Positions 27,873-37,044 of a stretch of DNA of 64,000 bases are shown in pieces. Numbering within the stretch: position 1 is the stretch's first letter; each line of letters begins with the position of its first letter. Below the pieces are notes generated by a model that saw only the letters and a program-made list of their open reading frames with translations, ran no database searches and had not been told where the DNA came from. The stretch comes from an uncultured Faecalicatena sp. (GTDB lineage Bacteria; Bacillota; Clostridia; Lachnospirales; Lachnospiraceae). A program made the position numbers and the translations under genes. Where the stretch lies: NCBI GenBank assembly GCA_902489075.1, contig CABTYO010000003.1, forward strand, positions 62,001-126,000, written 5' to 3'.

Positions 27873-28250
27873 ATGGCAGTTTATGGATTTCTAAGTTATG
27901 AAAATGGTAAAGTCAGCATACCCAATAAGGAATTAATGGATAAGTTTACAGATACGCTGCAGAAAGAACCGTCTCTGGGTTATGTATACCGGCTGGCAAA
28001 GGAGTCAGAACGAATGCTTCGGGCAACATTGGTTTTACACCGGAGGAGGCATGAATATCTCCATAAGAATCAATCGGCAGACTTAAGTCCCGGATTCTTA
28101 CGGAGATGTTTTCATTTTAGGCGGAAGTTGTTACACCCTTTCATTGCCCACAGTCCATACCACCTGTCACAGACATTCTGTGGTAAACAGCCGGTACATT
28201 GCTTCGAGGCATACCCTGCAGTGGAGCCGGTAATGCTCCAGATCAATTGA
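27873..28250 (+). pseudogene. remnant of an AAA-ATPase/DUF1703 family gene
   Basis: The first ~50 residues (VYGFLSYENGKVSIPNKELM, LGYVYRLAKESERMLRATL) resemble the middle of the large AAA-ATPase/DUF1703 proteins common in Lachnospiraceae. After ~ATL the similarity stops and the frame runs into the antisense of the next gene, so only an internal scrap remains. Confidence 0.5.
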
Positions 28251-29564
28251 TTCATCCGGTCCATGGGCGTTGCTGGATGGCTCGCCGGGGAATGCAGGAC
28301 CGAATGCAGCCACGGCATTCTTGGCATGTCTTGCATAGGTGCCGCCCCCAGTGGAATAGATGTTACAGATATCTCCGGTAACGGCCTCGTATGCCCCGGA
28401 CAGGGTCCGAACCAGCAGAGAGTCATCCGGAACATGCAGGGGCGCCATATGGTTGACCTCTGTGACTGTGATATCATAAGGGCGGGCAGCCTCCAGAAGA
28501 CGGGAGGTGATAGCCGTCTTTTCTACTGTGACAGGGTACCGGATATCAACAGAGAGCACTTCTGTGTCATCTTCACAAGCGACCATCCCCAGATTAAAAG
28601 TCAACGGTCCTGATTCCTGATCTTCCATTTGAATTCCCAGTGAACTCCCGTGATACTCCATCCCGATTTTCTCAGCGGCAAATGTAAAAAGAGGCCCAAG
28701 TTCAACAGGAGTGAATGTCTGATGCAATAGCAGAAGCAGTTTGGCAGCAGCATTTTCACCCAATTGTGGTTCCGCTCCATGCGCGGCTTTTCCGGAGGCA
28801 GTGATGTGCAGAAGTCCGTTCTCCATATTTAACTTGAAATCCGGCCGGTCATGGGTCAGTTCTGCCAGACTGCGATACTGTGTCTCTGTGCAGAGAATTT
28901 CTGCAAATGCCTGGTTGGGAACGGCATTCACTGCATTTCCGGCGTGGATCTGCCGGATTACACTGTCTGCCGGATGCGGGGCAGAAAAATCGATTCTCAG
29001 AATTCCCTTTTCGCTGTTGCAGATTCCGTAGCTGCAGTCGGGGGTGAATCCCATTTTTGGAAATCCACGTCTGCTGTAATAGACGTCCAGGTCGTCGCTT
29101 CCGATTTCTTCCCCACAGCCAAATACAGTACGGAGGCAGTAATTCCCCCGGATTCCGGCGTCCTTTAAGGCTTTGAGGGCATACAGGGCAGCGATGGCCG
29201 CCCCCTTGTCGTCCGCTGTGCCACGTCCGTACAGGCGGTTACCCTTCTGTGTCATCGTAAACGGGTCCGTCGTCCAGCCATCCCCGGCGGGTACGACGTC
29301 TACATGAGTCAGGACATCGATATAATCCGTTCCCTCGCCCAGCCTTGCCTCTCCGGCATAGTAGTCGATATTCTCTGTGGAAAGTCCCAGCCGCCTGGCG
29401 GTCTTCAGGATGAAATCCAGCGCATCCCCGCAGGCTGTCCCAAAAGGTTTTTCAGCATAAGGGGCGGTACATACCGAGGGAATGGCAATCAGTTTTGCCA
29501 GATCAGCCAGAATATCATCGAAATAGGCATCGATGCGGCTTCCAAAAAGCATTTGATTTTTCAT
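28167..29564 (-). CDS. pepV: M20-family dipeptidase, PepV/Sapep type
   Basis: 465 residues from ATG 29564 with AAGGAG eight bases ahead; the open frame extends to 29669 without a site. Metal-ligand motifs are VLTHVDVVPAGDGW, GRGTADDKGA and GCGEEIGSDD. It should cleave dipeptides and similar short peptides in the cytoplasm using Mn or Zn. It is monocistronic; its 3' end lies over the remnant at 27873-28250. Confidence 0.85.
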   Translation of the reverse strand: MKNQMLFGSRIDAYFDDILADLAKLIAIPSVCTAPYAEKPFGTACGDALDFILKTARRLGLSTENIDYYAGEARLGEGTDYIDVLTHVDVVPAGDGWTTDPFTMTQKGNRLYGRGTADDKGAAIAALYALKALKDAGIRGNYCLRTVFGCGEEIGSDDLDVYYSRRGFPKMGFTPDCSYGICNSEKGILRIDFSAPHPADSVIRQIHAGNAVNAVPNQAFAEILCTETQYRSLAELTHDRPDFKLNMENGLLHITASGKAAHGAEPQLGENAAAKLLLLLHQTFTPVELGPLFTFAAEKIGMEYHGSSLGIQMEDQESGPLTFNLGMVACEDDTEVLSVDIRYPVTVEKTAITSRLLEAARPYDITVTEVNHMAPLHVPDDSLLVRTLSGAYEAVTGDICNIYSTGGGTYARHAKNAVAAFGPAFPGEPSSNAHGPDESIDLEHYRLHCRVCLEAMYRLFTTECL

Positions 29565-29834
29565 AGGAAGACTCCTTATTTTAGTATAGATTATGGATTG
29601 TTGTGTAAAAGCGTATAAAAATATAGTAGCATGTGTTGAAATATTGTGCAAGATGCTATGTTTTTTCATTCTATTAGCTTAACTGTTCGAATATTTCAGA
29701 AAGCAAAAGAATTTCCCTATACTTGTGCAAATCATAAGGGAAGGCTTTCAAGAGTGAATAAATAGTGTTATAATGAAAAACGTAGCAAGACGCCTTAGGA
29801 AAAGGCAATTTGCAGAAAGAGAGGTGCTTTTCAA

Positions 29835-30899
29835 ATGGAGCAAAAAGAAAATCTGATGTGGGCACTCGTGAAGGAGAAAGCGGAGCCGGGATTATGGCTG
29901 AGACAGCGTGAGATTCCAGTGACAGGAAAGAACGATGTCAAGATCAAGATCCACAAGACTTCCATCTGCGGAACGGATGTACATATCTACAACTGGAACG
30001 AGTGGGCACAGAATACGATCCCGATCGGTTTGACGGCCGGACACGAATATGTCGGTGAGATCGTAGAGATTGGGGAGAATGTAGAAGGATATCAGGTAGG
30101 CGAGCTGGTCTCCGGGGAAGGCCATATCGTATGCGGAAAGTGCAGGAACTGTCTGGCAGGACAGCCTCACCTCTGCCGGAACACACAGGGCGTTGGTGTG
30201 AACCGTGATGGTGCGTTTGCAGAATATCTTGTGATCCCTGCGAAGAATGTATGGCGCTGCAGTTCTTCTATCGATGAGGAGTTATATTCCTGCTTTGACC
30301 CGTTGGGGAATGCGGTACACACAGCTCTTGCATTTAACATGATTGGGGAAGACGTGTTAATTACAGGAGCAGGTCCGATCGGATGTATGGCAGCTGCAAT
30401 CAGCAGGCACGTAGGAGCCAGACATGTCGTCGTCACAGATATGAATGAATACCGTCTGGACCTTGCGAAGAAGCTGGGTGCAACCAGAACGGTCAATATC
30501 GCTAAAGAGAAGCTGGAAGATGTAGAGCATGAGCTTGGCATGAAAGAAGGTTTCGATGTTGGCCTTGAGATGTCAGGTAACCAGGCTGGATTCAACGATA
30601 TGGTGAACCATATGAAGAATGGCGGTAAGATCGCTCTTCTGGGACTGCAGAAGGCAGATGCAAGGATCAACTGGGAGAAGGTGATCTTCAACGGTCTGAC
30701 GATCAAAGGTATCTACGGAAGAGAGATGTGGGAGAACTGGTATAAGATGACAACAATGCTCCAGAGCGGTCTGGATATCCATGAAGTCATCACGCACAGA
30801 TTCGATATCCGTGATTACGAAAAAGGCTTTGAGGCGATGAACAGCGGTTATTCAGGAAAAGTAGTTCTGGATTGGACCCACATTCACGAAGAAAGATAG
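29835..30899 (+). CDS. tdh: L-threonine 3-dehydrogenase
   Basis: 354 residues, zinc medium-chain dehydrogenase. Catalytic zinc site in SICGTDVHIYNW and GHEYVGEIVE; the four structural cysteines are in VCGKCRNCLAGQPHLC; the NAD-binding turn is GAGPIGCMAA. It oxidises threonine to 2-amino-3-ketobutyrate. The next gene uses that product, which confirms the assignment over other polyol dehydrogenases. A TATAAT is at about 29769. Confidence 0.92.
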   Translation: MEQKENLMWALVKEKAEPGLWLRQREIPVTGKNDVKIKIHKTSICGTDVHIYNWNEWAQNTIPIGLTAGHEYVGEIVEIGENVEGYQVGELVSGEGHIVCGKCRNCLAGQPHLCRNTQGVGVNRDGAFAEYLVIPAKNVWRCSSSIDEELYSCFDPLGNAVHTALAFNMIGEDVLITGAGPIGCMAAAISRHVGARHVVVTDMNEYRLDLAKKLGATRTVNIAKEKLEDVEHELGMKEGFDVGLEMSGNQAGFNDMVNHMKNGGKIALLGLQKADARINWEKVIFNGLTIKGIYGREMWENWYKMTTMLQSGLDIHEVITHRFDIRDYEKGFEAMNSGYSGKVVLDWTHIHEER

Positions 30900-30919
30900 G
30901 AAAGAGGGAGATTTTGGCA

Positions 30920-32119
30920 ATGGAACAGTGGAAAAGCGACTTATTAAGCATTTACAGCAATGAAATCAAAGGAATCAAGGACGATGGCCTTTTAAAGAAT
31001 GAGACTCCATTATGCTCTCCTCAGGGTAGAGAGATCAGTCTGGAGGACGGCAGAAAAGTCATCAATATGTGTGCCAACAACTATCTGGGACTGGCTGATG
31101 ACAAGAGAATCATCGAGGCAGCAAAGCAGGCATATGATGAGAGAGGATATGGTCTGTCTTCCGTACGTTTCATCTGCGGTACGCAGGATATCCATTTACA
31201 GCTGGAGAAGACGATCAGCAGCTTCCTCGGAATGGAAGATACGATTCTGTATTCTTCCTGCTTCGATGCAAACGGAGGCCTGTTTGAGACGATTTTGACA
31301 GCTGATGATGCAGTCATCAGTGATGAACTGAACCACGCAAGTATTATTGACGGTGTCCGCCTGTGCAAGGCAAAGCGTTTCCGTTATAAGAACAATAACA
31401 TGGAAGACCTGGAAGCTAAGCTCAAAGAGGCTGACGAGGCAGGTGCAAGGATCAAACTGATCGCAACAGACGGTGTGTTCTCCATGGACGGAATCATCGC
31501 TGACTTAAAGGGAATCTGTGAGCTGGCTGAGAAGTATCATGCACTTGTTATGGTAGATGACAGCCATGCAGCTGGATTTGTAGGTAAGACAGGCCGTGGA
31601 ACTGCTGAGTACTGTGGAGTGACAGACAAAGTCGACATCATCACAGGAACACTCGGAAAAGCACTGGGTGGAGCATCCGGCGGATACACAAGCGGAAGAA
31701 AAGAGATCATCGATTTACTTCGTCAGAGAAGCCGTCCGTACCTTTTCTCCAACACGCTGGCACCGGCGATTGCCAAGGCCAGCATGGAAGTATTCAAGAT
31801 TCTGGAAGCAGATACCTCTTTAAGAGACCATCTGGAAGAGATTACAGCTTACTACCGTGAGAAACTGACAGAAGCGAACTTCGACATCATCCCGGGCGTA
31901 CATCCGATCGTGCCGATTATGTTATATGATGAGCACAAGGCAGCCGATATGGCAGCACGCATGATGGCTAAGGGAGTTTATGTGGTAGCATTCTCCTATC
32001 CGGTCGTTCCGAAGGGAAAAGCAAGAATCAGAACACAGGTATGTGCATCACATACAAAAGAAGATATCGACTATATCGTAAAATGCTTCATCGAGGCAAG
32101 AGACGAGATGCAGGCATAG
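30920..32119 (+). CDS. kbl: glycine C-acetyltransferase (2-amino-3-ketobutyrate CoA ligase)
   Basis: 399 residues, as usual for Kbl, from ATG 30920 behind GAGGGAG; a TTG at 30914 is also possible. PLP alpha-oxoamine synthase with MVDDSHAAGFVG and the PLP lysine in TGTLGKALGGASGG. It splits aminoketobutyrate with CoA into glycine and acetyl-CoA. With tdh it forms the threonine-to-glycine pathway. Confidence 0.92.
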   Translation: MEQWKSDLLSIYSNEIKGIKDDGLLKNETPLCSPQGREISLEDGRKVINMCANNYLGLADDKRIIEAAKQAYDERGYGLSSVRFICGTQDIHLQLEKTISSFLGMEDTILYSSCFDANGGLFETILTADDAVISDELNHASIIDGVRLCKAKRFRYKNNNMEDLEAKLKEADEAGARIKLIATDGVFSMDGIIADLKGICELAEKYHALVMVDDSHAAGFVGKTGRGTAEYCGVTDKVDIITGTLGKALGGASGGYTSGRKEIIDLLRQRSRPYLFSNTLAPAIAKASMEVFKILEADTSLRDHLEEITAYYREKLTEANFDIIPGVHPIVPIMLYDEHKAADMAARMMAKGVYVVAFSYPVVPKGKARIRTQVCASHTKEDIDYIVKCFIEARDEMQA

Positions 32120-32129
32120 GGAATTTTGG

Positions 32130-32167
32130 GGGCAGAGTATGTAGAAATGCATACCCTGCTCTTTTTT
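32130..32167 (+). terminator. terminator after kbl
   Basis: A 12-base stem with one mismatch and one wobble (32130-32141 with 32150-32161), followed by TTTTTT. Confidence 0.75.
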
Positions 32168-32319
32168 ACGCCAATGCAACCGGAAATTTACATCAATTTC
32201 TTCAAATGCTACATGAATTTGCTTGTGTTTACATCTCTTCCTGCCTATAATTTGAACGGGTCAGTGAAGGGCTGCCTGTATGGAAGGGTTTTACAAGTGA
32301 CATTTATTATTCTATATTT

Positions 32320-32616
32320 ATGCTGTTTGTTACAGTTGGGGTAAATGTGCTCGTTTATGCTGGACTTCAAAAGGAAAAATATAATATTGAGGCTTATAAT
32401 AAGAAAAACCAGCCGGATAAAAGACAGAGGGTAGTTGACCAGCGGATCGGAACCTGGTGCGGGTGTATTATGATGGTTGCAACGATCCTTTATCTGGCAG
32501 CAGGGCTGGGGTTCGGTCTGTGGGACAGAGCCTGGGTGGCCTTTCCCATCGGAGGGATACTCTGTGGGATTGCGGTGATAATTATTCAGAATATGACGAA
32601 AAATGAGGAAGAGTAG
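32320..32616 (+). CDS. small two-helix membrane protein, start uncertain
   Basis: 98 residues from ATG 32320 with two hydrophobic helices (about 1-16 and 45-90 region) and a polar loop. There is no ribosome-binding site before this ATG. The same frame stays open back to about 32243 with plausible protein sequence but no start codon, so the natural start may have been lost or may be non-standard. Family not recognised. Confidence 0.4.
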   Translation: MLFVTVGVNVLVYAGLQKEKYNIEAYNKKNQPDKRQRVVDQRIGTWCGCIMMVATILYLAAGLGFGLWDRAWVAFPIGGILCGIAVIIIQNMTKNEEE

Positions 32617-32644
32617 TAGTGAAATAGTGAATAACAGGAACAAA

Positions 32645-32670
32645 AACCGGGGGCTGAAAAGCCCCCGTCA
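32645..32670. terminator. terminator between convergent genes
   Basis: GGGGGC (32649-32654) pairs with GCCCCC (32661-32666) around a short loop; A-rich on its left, so best suited to the minus-strand or joint stop. Confidence 0.6.
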
Positions 32671-32672
32671 GC

Positions 32673-33953
32673 TTACAGAAATTTATCCAGTTCCGTCTCG
32701 ATCTGAGGCATTTTCTTTACCTTTGGGTCTTTGATTACATTTCCACGGGTAACGACCATACTGATGTTTCGAAGTGCGGTGAGGTCTGCCAGTGGATTTT
32801 CTTTTGTGACAATGAAATCGGCACATTTCCCTTCTTCAATAGAACCAGTGACGTTGCCAAGTCCTGCGAGCTTAGCATTGCGTTTTGTTGCGGTGTAGAG
32901 TGCAAAGGCATTGGATACGCCGCAGTACTTATGGAAATAGTTGATCTCTCTCCACATATCGTAATGCGTAGTATAAGGGCATCCGGTATCTGTACCCAGT
33001 CCTACAGGAATATTATGTTCCAGGCAGGCTTTCGCACACTCTACGATTCCCTCAAAGACAACTTCACCATTGAACTGTTCTGTCTCGGTCACATTGCTGA
33101 TGGAACGGTCGAACAGAGCATAAGGCAGGGCAGGGGAGAGGGTCGCTATGTGGCAGGCACCGCGCTGCTTGAATAATTTAATAATCGAATCATCAGGTTT
33201 TGCACCGTGTTCAATGGTATCCACACCATTCTCCAGGGCAACCCGGACGCCTTCCGGGCTTTCCACATGGGCGGCGACCTTCATGCCGAGGCGGTGTGCC
33301 TCATCGCAGGCAGCTTTCACATATTCCGGCGGCATCTTTAATTCGCCCGGCTCACCTTTGACCTTGGCATCCAGGACACCACCGGTGATCATAAGCTTGA
33401 TGATATCAGGTTTATCTTTCGCAATCTGCTGGACGTAAGATCTGGCCTCGTCTGCGCTTTGGGCTATGTAAGCGAGGGAACCGGCCATGTGTCCGCCGGG
33501 AACAGATACAGCCATGTTCGATGCCAGAATGCGGGGACCAGTAGTCTGGCCTGATAAGATGCGGTCACGGATCAGGCTGTCACAGTTTAATACCCCGCCC
33601 ATGGTGCGGATTGTGGTGACGCCGCTCATGAGCTGGGTGCGCGCGTACCCTTCACACATACTTATTAGAATCTTCCGCATCAGACCGTTGCTGGTCATCA
33701 GCTTAACCATCTTTACATTATCCTTCTGCTTCTTCTGCGGCTTCCCGCTGGCAGGCAGATGGACGTGCATGTTGATCAGACCGGGCATGATATACTGGCC
33801 TTTTAAGTCAATCACTTCATAGCCGCTTAGGTCCGCATCTTCTGGTGCAATTTTCGTAATGGTCTCACCGTCGGTCAGAATCACCATATCAGAAACGGGT
33901 GACATGTTCTGTGAACCATTCAGGATGATACCATTGACATAGGCATATTTCAT
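32673..33953 (-). CDS. amidohydrolase-superfamily protein
   Basis: 426 residues. Metal-binding motifs in order: NMHVHLP (HxH), the likely carboxylated Lys in IIKLMITGG, VAAHVES, TIEHGAK and the final Asp in GLGTDTGCPY. This is the imidazolonepropionase/Xaa-Pro dipeptidase-like branch. It should hydrolyse a C-N bond of an amide or acylated amino acid, substrate unknown. A VPGGHMAGSLAY block replaces the longer lid of related enzymes. RBS AAAGGAGAC precedes the ATG. Confidence 0.8.
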   Translation of the reverse strand: MKYAYVNGIILNGSQNMSPVSDMVILTDGETITKIAPEDADLSGYEVIDLKGQYIMPGLINMHVHLPASGKPQKKQKDNVKMVKLMTSNGLMRKILISMCEGYARTQLMSGVTTIRTMGGVLNCDSLIRDRILSGQTTGPRILASNMAVSVPGGHMAGSLAYIAQSADEARSYVQQIAKDKPDIIKLMITGGVLDAKVKGEPGELKMPPEYVKAACDEAHRLGMKVAAHVESPEGVRVALENGVDTIEHGAKPDDSIIKLFKQRGACHIATLSPALPYALFDRSISNVTETEQFNGEVVFEGIVECAKACLEHNIPVGLGTDTGCPYTTHYDMWREINYFHKYCGVSNAFALYTATKRNAKLAGLGNVTGSIEEGKCADFIVTKENPLADLTALRNISMVVTRGNVIKDPKVKKMPQIETELDKFL

Positions 33954-34043
33954 TATAAAGTCTCCTTTTGGGTTAAATGTAGGGGGAGTTTCGCATCCCT
34001 TTTGCTGTACATTATACCACTAAATGGGGAGGATGTCTCTCGG

Positions 34044-34859
34044 TTACCCCGTATAATTAAGCTTCCGAAATTCCAGCGGTGTGATCCCCGCCATTTTTTT
34101 AAACATGGCTGTAAAGTGGCTCGCATCCAGAAAGCCGACCAACTGTGCAATATTCTGTATCTCCAGCCGCGGATTCGTAAGCAGAAGTTCTTTCGCCTTA
34201 TTGATCCGGTAAGTAGTCAGATATTCATACGTCGAACATCCGAGAAACCGGACAAACAGCCGGGAGAGATACTGCGGCGTGACATAGACCAGACAGCTTA
34301 AGTCAGAAGCGGTCATTTCGTTCTGATAATTTGTTTCAATCTCTTTTATTACCGGTTCCACATATCTCTGATACAGCGGATGGTCGGTCAGGCTTTTATT
34401 ATAAATTCCATCCACAAAATGCATCAGAAGTGCATAGCAGTTGATGGACAGCGCCTTGGCATCTGTGGGGGAAGCTTCGAATTGTTTTACCGCATCAGAA
34501 ATCAGGGAGGCAATCTGCATCCCCTGTTCTTTCTCAATAAAAATCATCTGCCTGTTCCCCGTCATTTTTGCAATACTGCTTTCAATCGTACCTGCAAACG
34601 TGGCAAATGCAGTCCGCCACTCTTCCGATTCCTTTGCATAGGAATGGCGGATAAACGGGGCAATCAGGACCCCTTCCCCTTCATTTAGGATGTACTTCTT
34701 TCCCTGGATCGTGATCCGGCCTCTGCCTTTTTCTGTCTGGAGATAATGGTAAAGCGGATATCCCTTTGGGCGGGAAAGGCTTTCCTGAACCCAGTCATTT
34801 CCTACAGAATCAAATGTAAAGGGTTCGCTGACCGGGATGTTCCTGAAATGGATCGGCAT
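34044..34859 (-). CDS. AraC-family regulator
   Basis: 271 residues from ATG 34859 behind AGGTG; a GTG/ATG at 34877 lacks a site. N-terminal cupin-like ligand domain with RITIQGKKYILNEGEGVLI, then the AraC double helix-turn-helix, ending with LVGFLDASHFTAMFKKMAGI. Divergent from the GH42 gene, so it probably activates that gene in response to a galactoside. Confidence 0.85.
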   Translation of the reverse strand: MPIHFRNIPVSEPFTFDSVGNDWVQESLSRPKGYPLYHYLQTEKGRGRITIQGKKYILNEGEGVLIAPFIRHSYAKESEEWRTAFATFAGTIESSIAKMTGNRQMIFIEKEQGMQIASLISDAVKQFEASPTDAKALSINCYALLMHFVDGIYNKSLTDHPLYQRYVEPVIKEIETNYQNEMTASDLSCLVYVTPQYLSRLFVRFLGCSTYEYLTTYRINKAKELLLTNPRLEIQNIAQLVGFLDASHFTAMFKKMAGITPLEFRKLNYTG

Positions 34860-35010
34860 ACTTATCACCTGTTTCAAAATGTTATATTATTTAGTTTAAC
34901 ATATTGCACATTCCTTTGTCTATCCGTAATATAATGACCTCAGAAAGTGGAACGTGAACAGTAATCTTAGAAAACAAACCACAATACGAGGAAGGAAAGG
35001 AAGATCAGAT

Positions 35011-37044
35011 ATGGAAAGAAAATTTAAACGGATCTTATATGGAGGAGACTATAACCCAAATCAGTGGCCAAAAGAGGTCTGGGATGAGGATATGAAGATT
35101 TTCAGGAATGCGCGGATCAACAGTGCCACAGTGAATGTATTTTCCTGGGCAAAGATACAGCCTTCGGAGGATAAGTACGACTTCTCAGAACTGGATGAGA
35201 TCATCGAGATGCTGAGCCGGGAGAATTACGACATCGTGCTTGCAACCTCGACAGCGGCGCTGCCAGCCTGGATGGTGAAAAAGTATCCGGAGGTGGCAAG
35301 AACGGATTACGAGGGACGGCATCACAAGTTCGGACAGCGCCACAATGCCTGCCCGAATTCCCCTGTTTATCAGAAGTATGCTGGCGCGCTTGCAGCCAAA
35401 CTTGCCGAGCGGTATGGAAGCAATCCGCACATTGCCTGCTGGCATGTGAATAACGAGTACGGCGGCGAATGTTTCTGTGAAAACTGTGAGAAAGCATTCC
35501 GTGAATGGCTTAAGGAAAAGTATCAGACTCTGGAGGCGCTGAATAAGGCGTGGAACCTGGAGTTCTGGGGCCATACGATCTACGACTGGGATGAAATCGT
35601 GCTTCCGAATGCACTGAGTGAAGGAATCGGAGAAGATAAGACCGCTTTTGCTGGGATTTCCATTGACTACCGCAGATTTAATTCCGACAGCATGCTGAAT
35701 AATTTTAAGATGGAGCGGGATGCAATCCGCCGTTTTGATCCGGATACCCCGATTACGACTAATCTGATGGGAACTTATAAAGGCCTGGATTATTTCAAAT
35801 GGGCGAAGGAGATGGATATTGTGTCCTGGGACAATTATCCGGCCTATGACACACCATGGAGCTTTACTGCAATGTGCCACGATCTGATGCGCGGGCTGAA
35901 GGGTGAGCCGTTCATGCTGATGGAACAGACTCCGAGCCAGCAGAACTGGCAGAAGTATAATTCCTTAAAACGTCCGGGACAGATGCGTGCTCAGAGTTAT
36001 CAGACCATGGCGCATGGTGCGGATACGATCCAGTTCTTCCAGCTGAGAAGGAGTGTGGGGGGATGTGAGAAATTCCATGGCGCTGTAATCGGGCATGTGG
36101 GAACAGATGATACGAGAGTATTTCGGGAAGTGAAGCAGTTAGGAGAGGAACTGGAAGGCTTAAGCAGTGTGATTCCGGGAACGGTAAATGAGGCAGAAGT
36201 GGGTCTGATCTTCGACTGGGATAATTACTGGGCACTGGAATATACAAGCGGTCCGACAGAGGATTTAAAATATGTACAGCAGATCCACCAGTATTATGAA
36301 TTTTTCTATCAGAAGAATATTGCTGTGGATATGATTCCGTGTGACGCAGATTTCGGACGCTACAAGGTAATCGCGGCACCGGTGCTCTACATGGTCAAGC
36401 CGGGGGTCAGAGAAGCACTGGAAAAATTCGTGGACCAGGGAGGCGTTCTCATTACGACCTATATGAGCGGTATCGTGGATCAGTCTGATAACGTCTATCT
36501 GGGAGGCTACCCGGGAGCGCTTAAGGCACTCTCAGGAGTCTGGGTCGAGGAAATCGATGCACTTGCACCACAGCAGAAGAATGAAGTGGTGTTCGCGGAT
36601 GGAACGAAGGTAAGCTGCGGACTGGTCTGTGACCTGATGCATCTGGAAGGCGCAGAAAGCCTGGCAGAATACGGCAGTGATTTTTATGCGGGAATGCCTG
36701 CTGTGACAAAACATACATTTGGCGGCGGAACGGTGTATTATATCGGAACCGAGATGGAACAGGCAGGACTTTTCAAGGTGCTTGACATGGCAGTGGAAAC
36801 AGCAGCGGTGCGCCCAGTGGCAGAAGAGGAGACCGGGCTGGAAATCACCTGCAGGACAAGCGGAGAATGCAGATACTATTTTGTCATCAATTTCAGGGAT
36901 GAAGCCTGCCCGGTACCGGGGTTCCTGACAGGCAGGAAAGATCTGCTGACAGGAAACGTGATCCGGGAAGGTGAACTGCTTGAAAAATATGAGGTGAGGA
37001 TCGTGGAGGAAGAAATCAGTCAGGTATCAGGTGAAAGAAATTAA
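35011..37044 (+). CDS. GH42 beta-galactosidase
   Basis: 677 residues from ATG 35011 with GGAAAGGAAG ahead. Acid/base Glu in WHVNNEYGGEC, the nucleophile Glu in FMLMEQTPSQQNW, and the zinc-site cysteines of GH42 in ECFCENCEKAF. The C-terminal part is the trimerisation and beta domain. No signal peptide, so it acts on imported beta-galactosides. Its last 29 bases overlap the 3' end of the convergent kinase gene. Confidence 0.92.
   Translation: MERKFKRILYGGDYNPNQWPKEVWDEDMKIFRNARINSATVNVFSWAKIQPSEDKYDFSELDEIIEMLSRENYDIVLATSTAALPAWMVKKYPEVARTDYEGRHHKFGQRHNACPNSPVYQKYAGALAAKLAERYGSNPHIACWHVNNEYGGECFCENCEKAFREWLKEKYQTLEALNKAWNLEFWGHTIYDWDEIVLPNALSEGIGEDKTAFAGISIDYRRFNSDSMLNNFKMERDAIRRFDPDTPITTNLMGTYKGLDYFKWAKEMDIVSWDNYPAYDTPWSFTAMCHDLMRGLKGEPFMLMEQTPSQQNWQKYNSLKRPGQMRAQSYQTMAHGADTIQFFQLRRSVGGCEKFHGAVIGHVGTDDTRVFREVKQLGEELEGLSSVIPGTVNEAEVGLIFDWDNYWALEYTSGPTEDLKYVQQIHQYYEFFYQKNIAVDMIPCDADFGRYKVIAAPVLYMVKPGVREALEKFVDQGGVLITTYMSGIVDQSDNVYLGGYPGALKALSGVWVEEIDALAPQQKNEVVFADGTKVSCGLVCDLMHLEGAESLAEYGSDFYAGMPAVTKHTFGGGTVYYIGTEMEQAGLFKVLDMAVETAAVRPVAEEETGLEITCRTSGECRYYFVINFRDEACPVPGFLTGRKDLLTGNVIREGELLEKYEVRIVEEEISQVSGERN

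Noticed and set aside
32126..32344. 72-residue ORF after kbl
   Set aside because: It begins inside the kbl terminator and has no RBS; the following frame is the better candidate.
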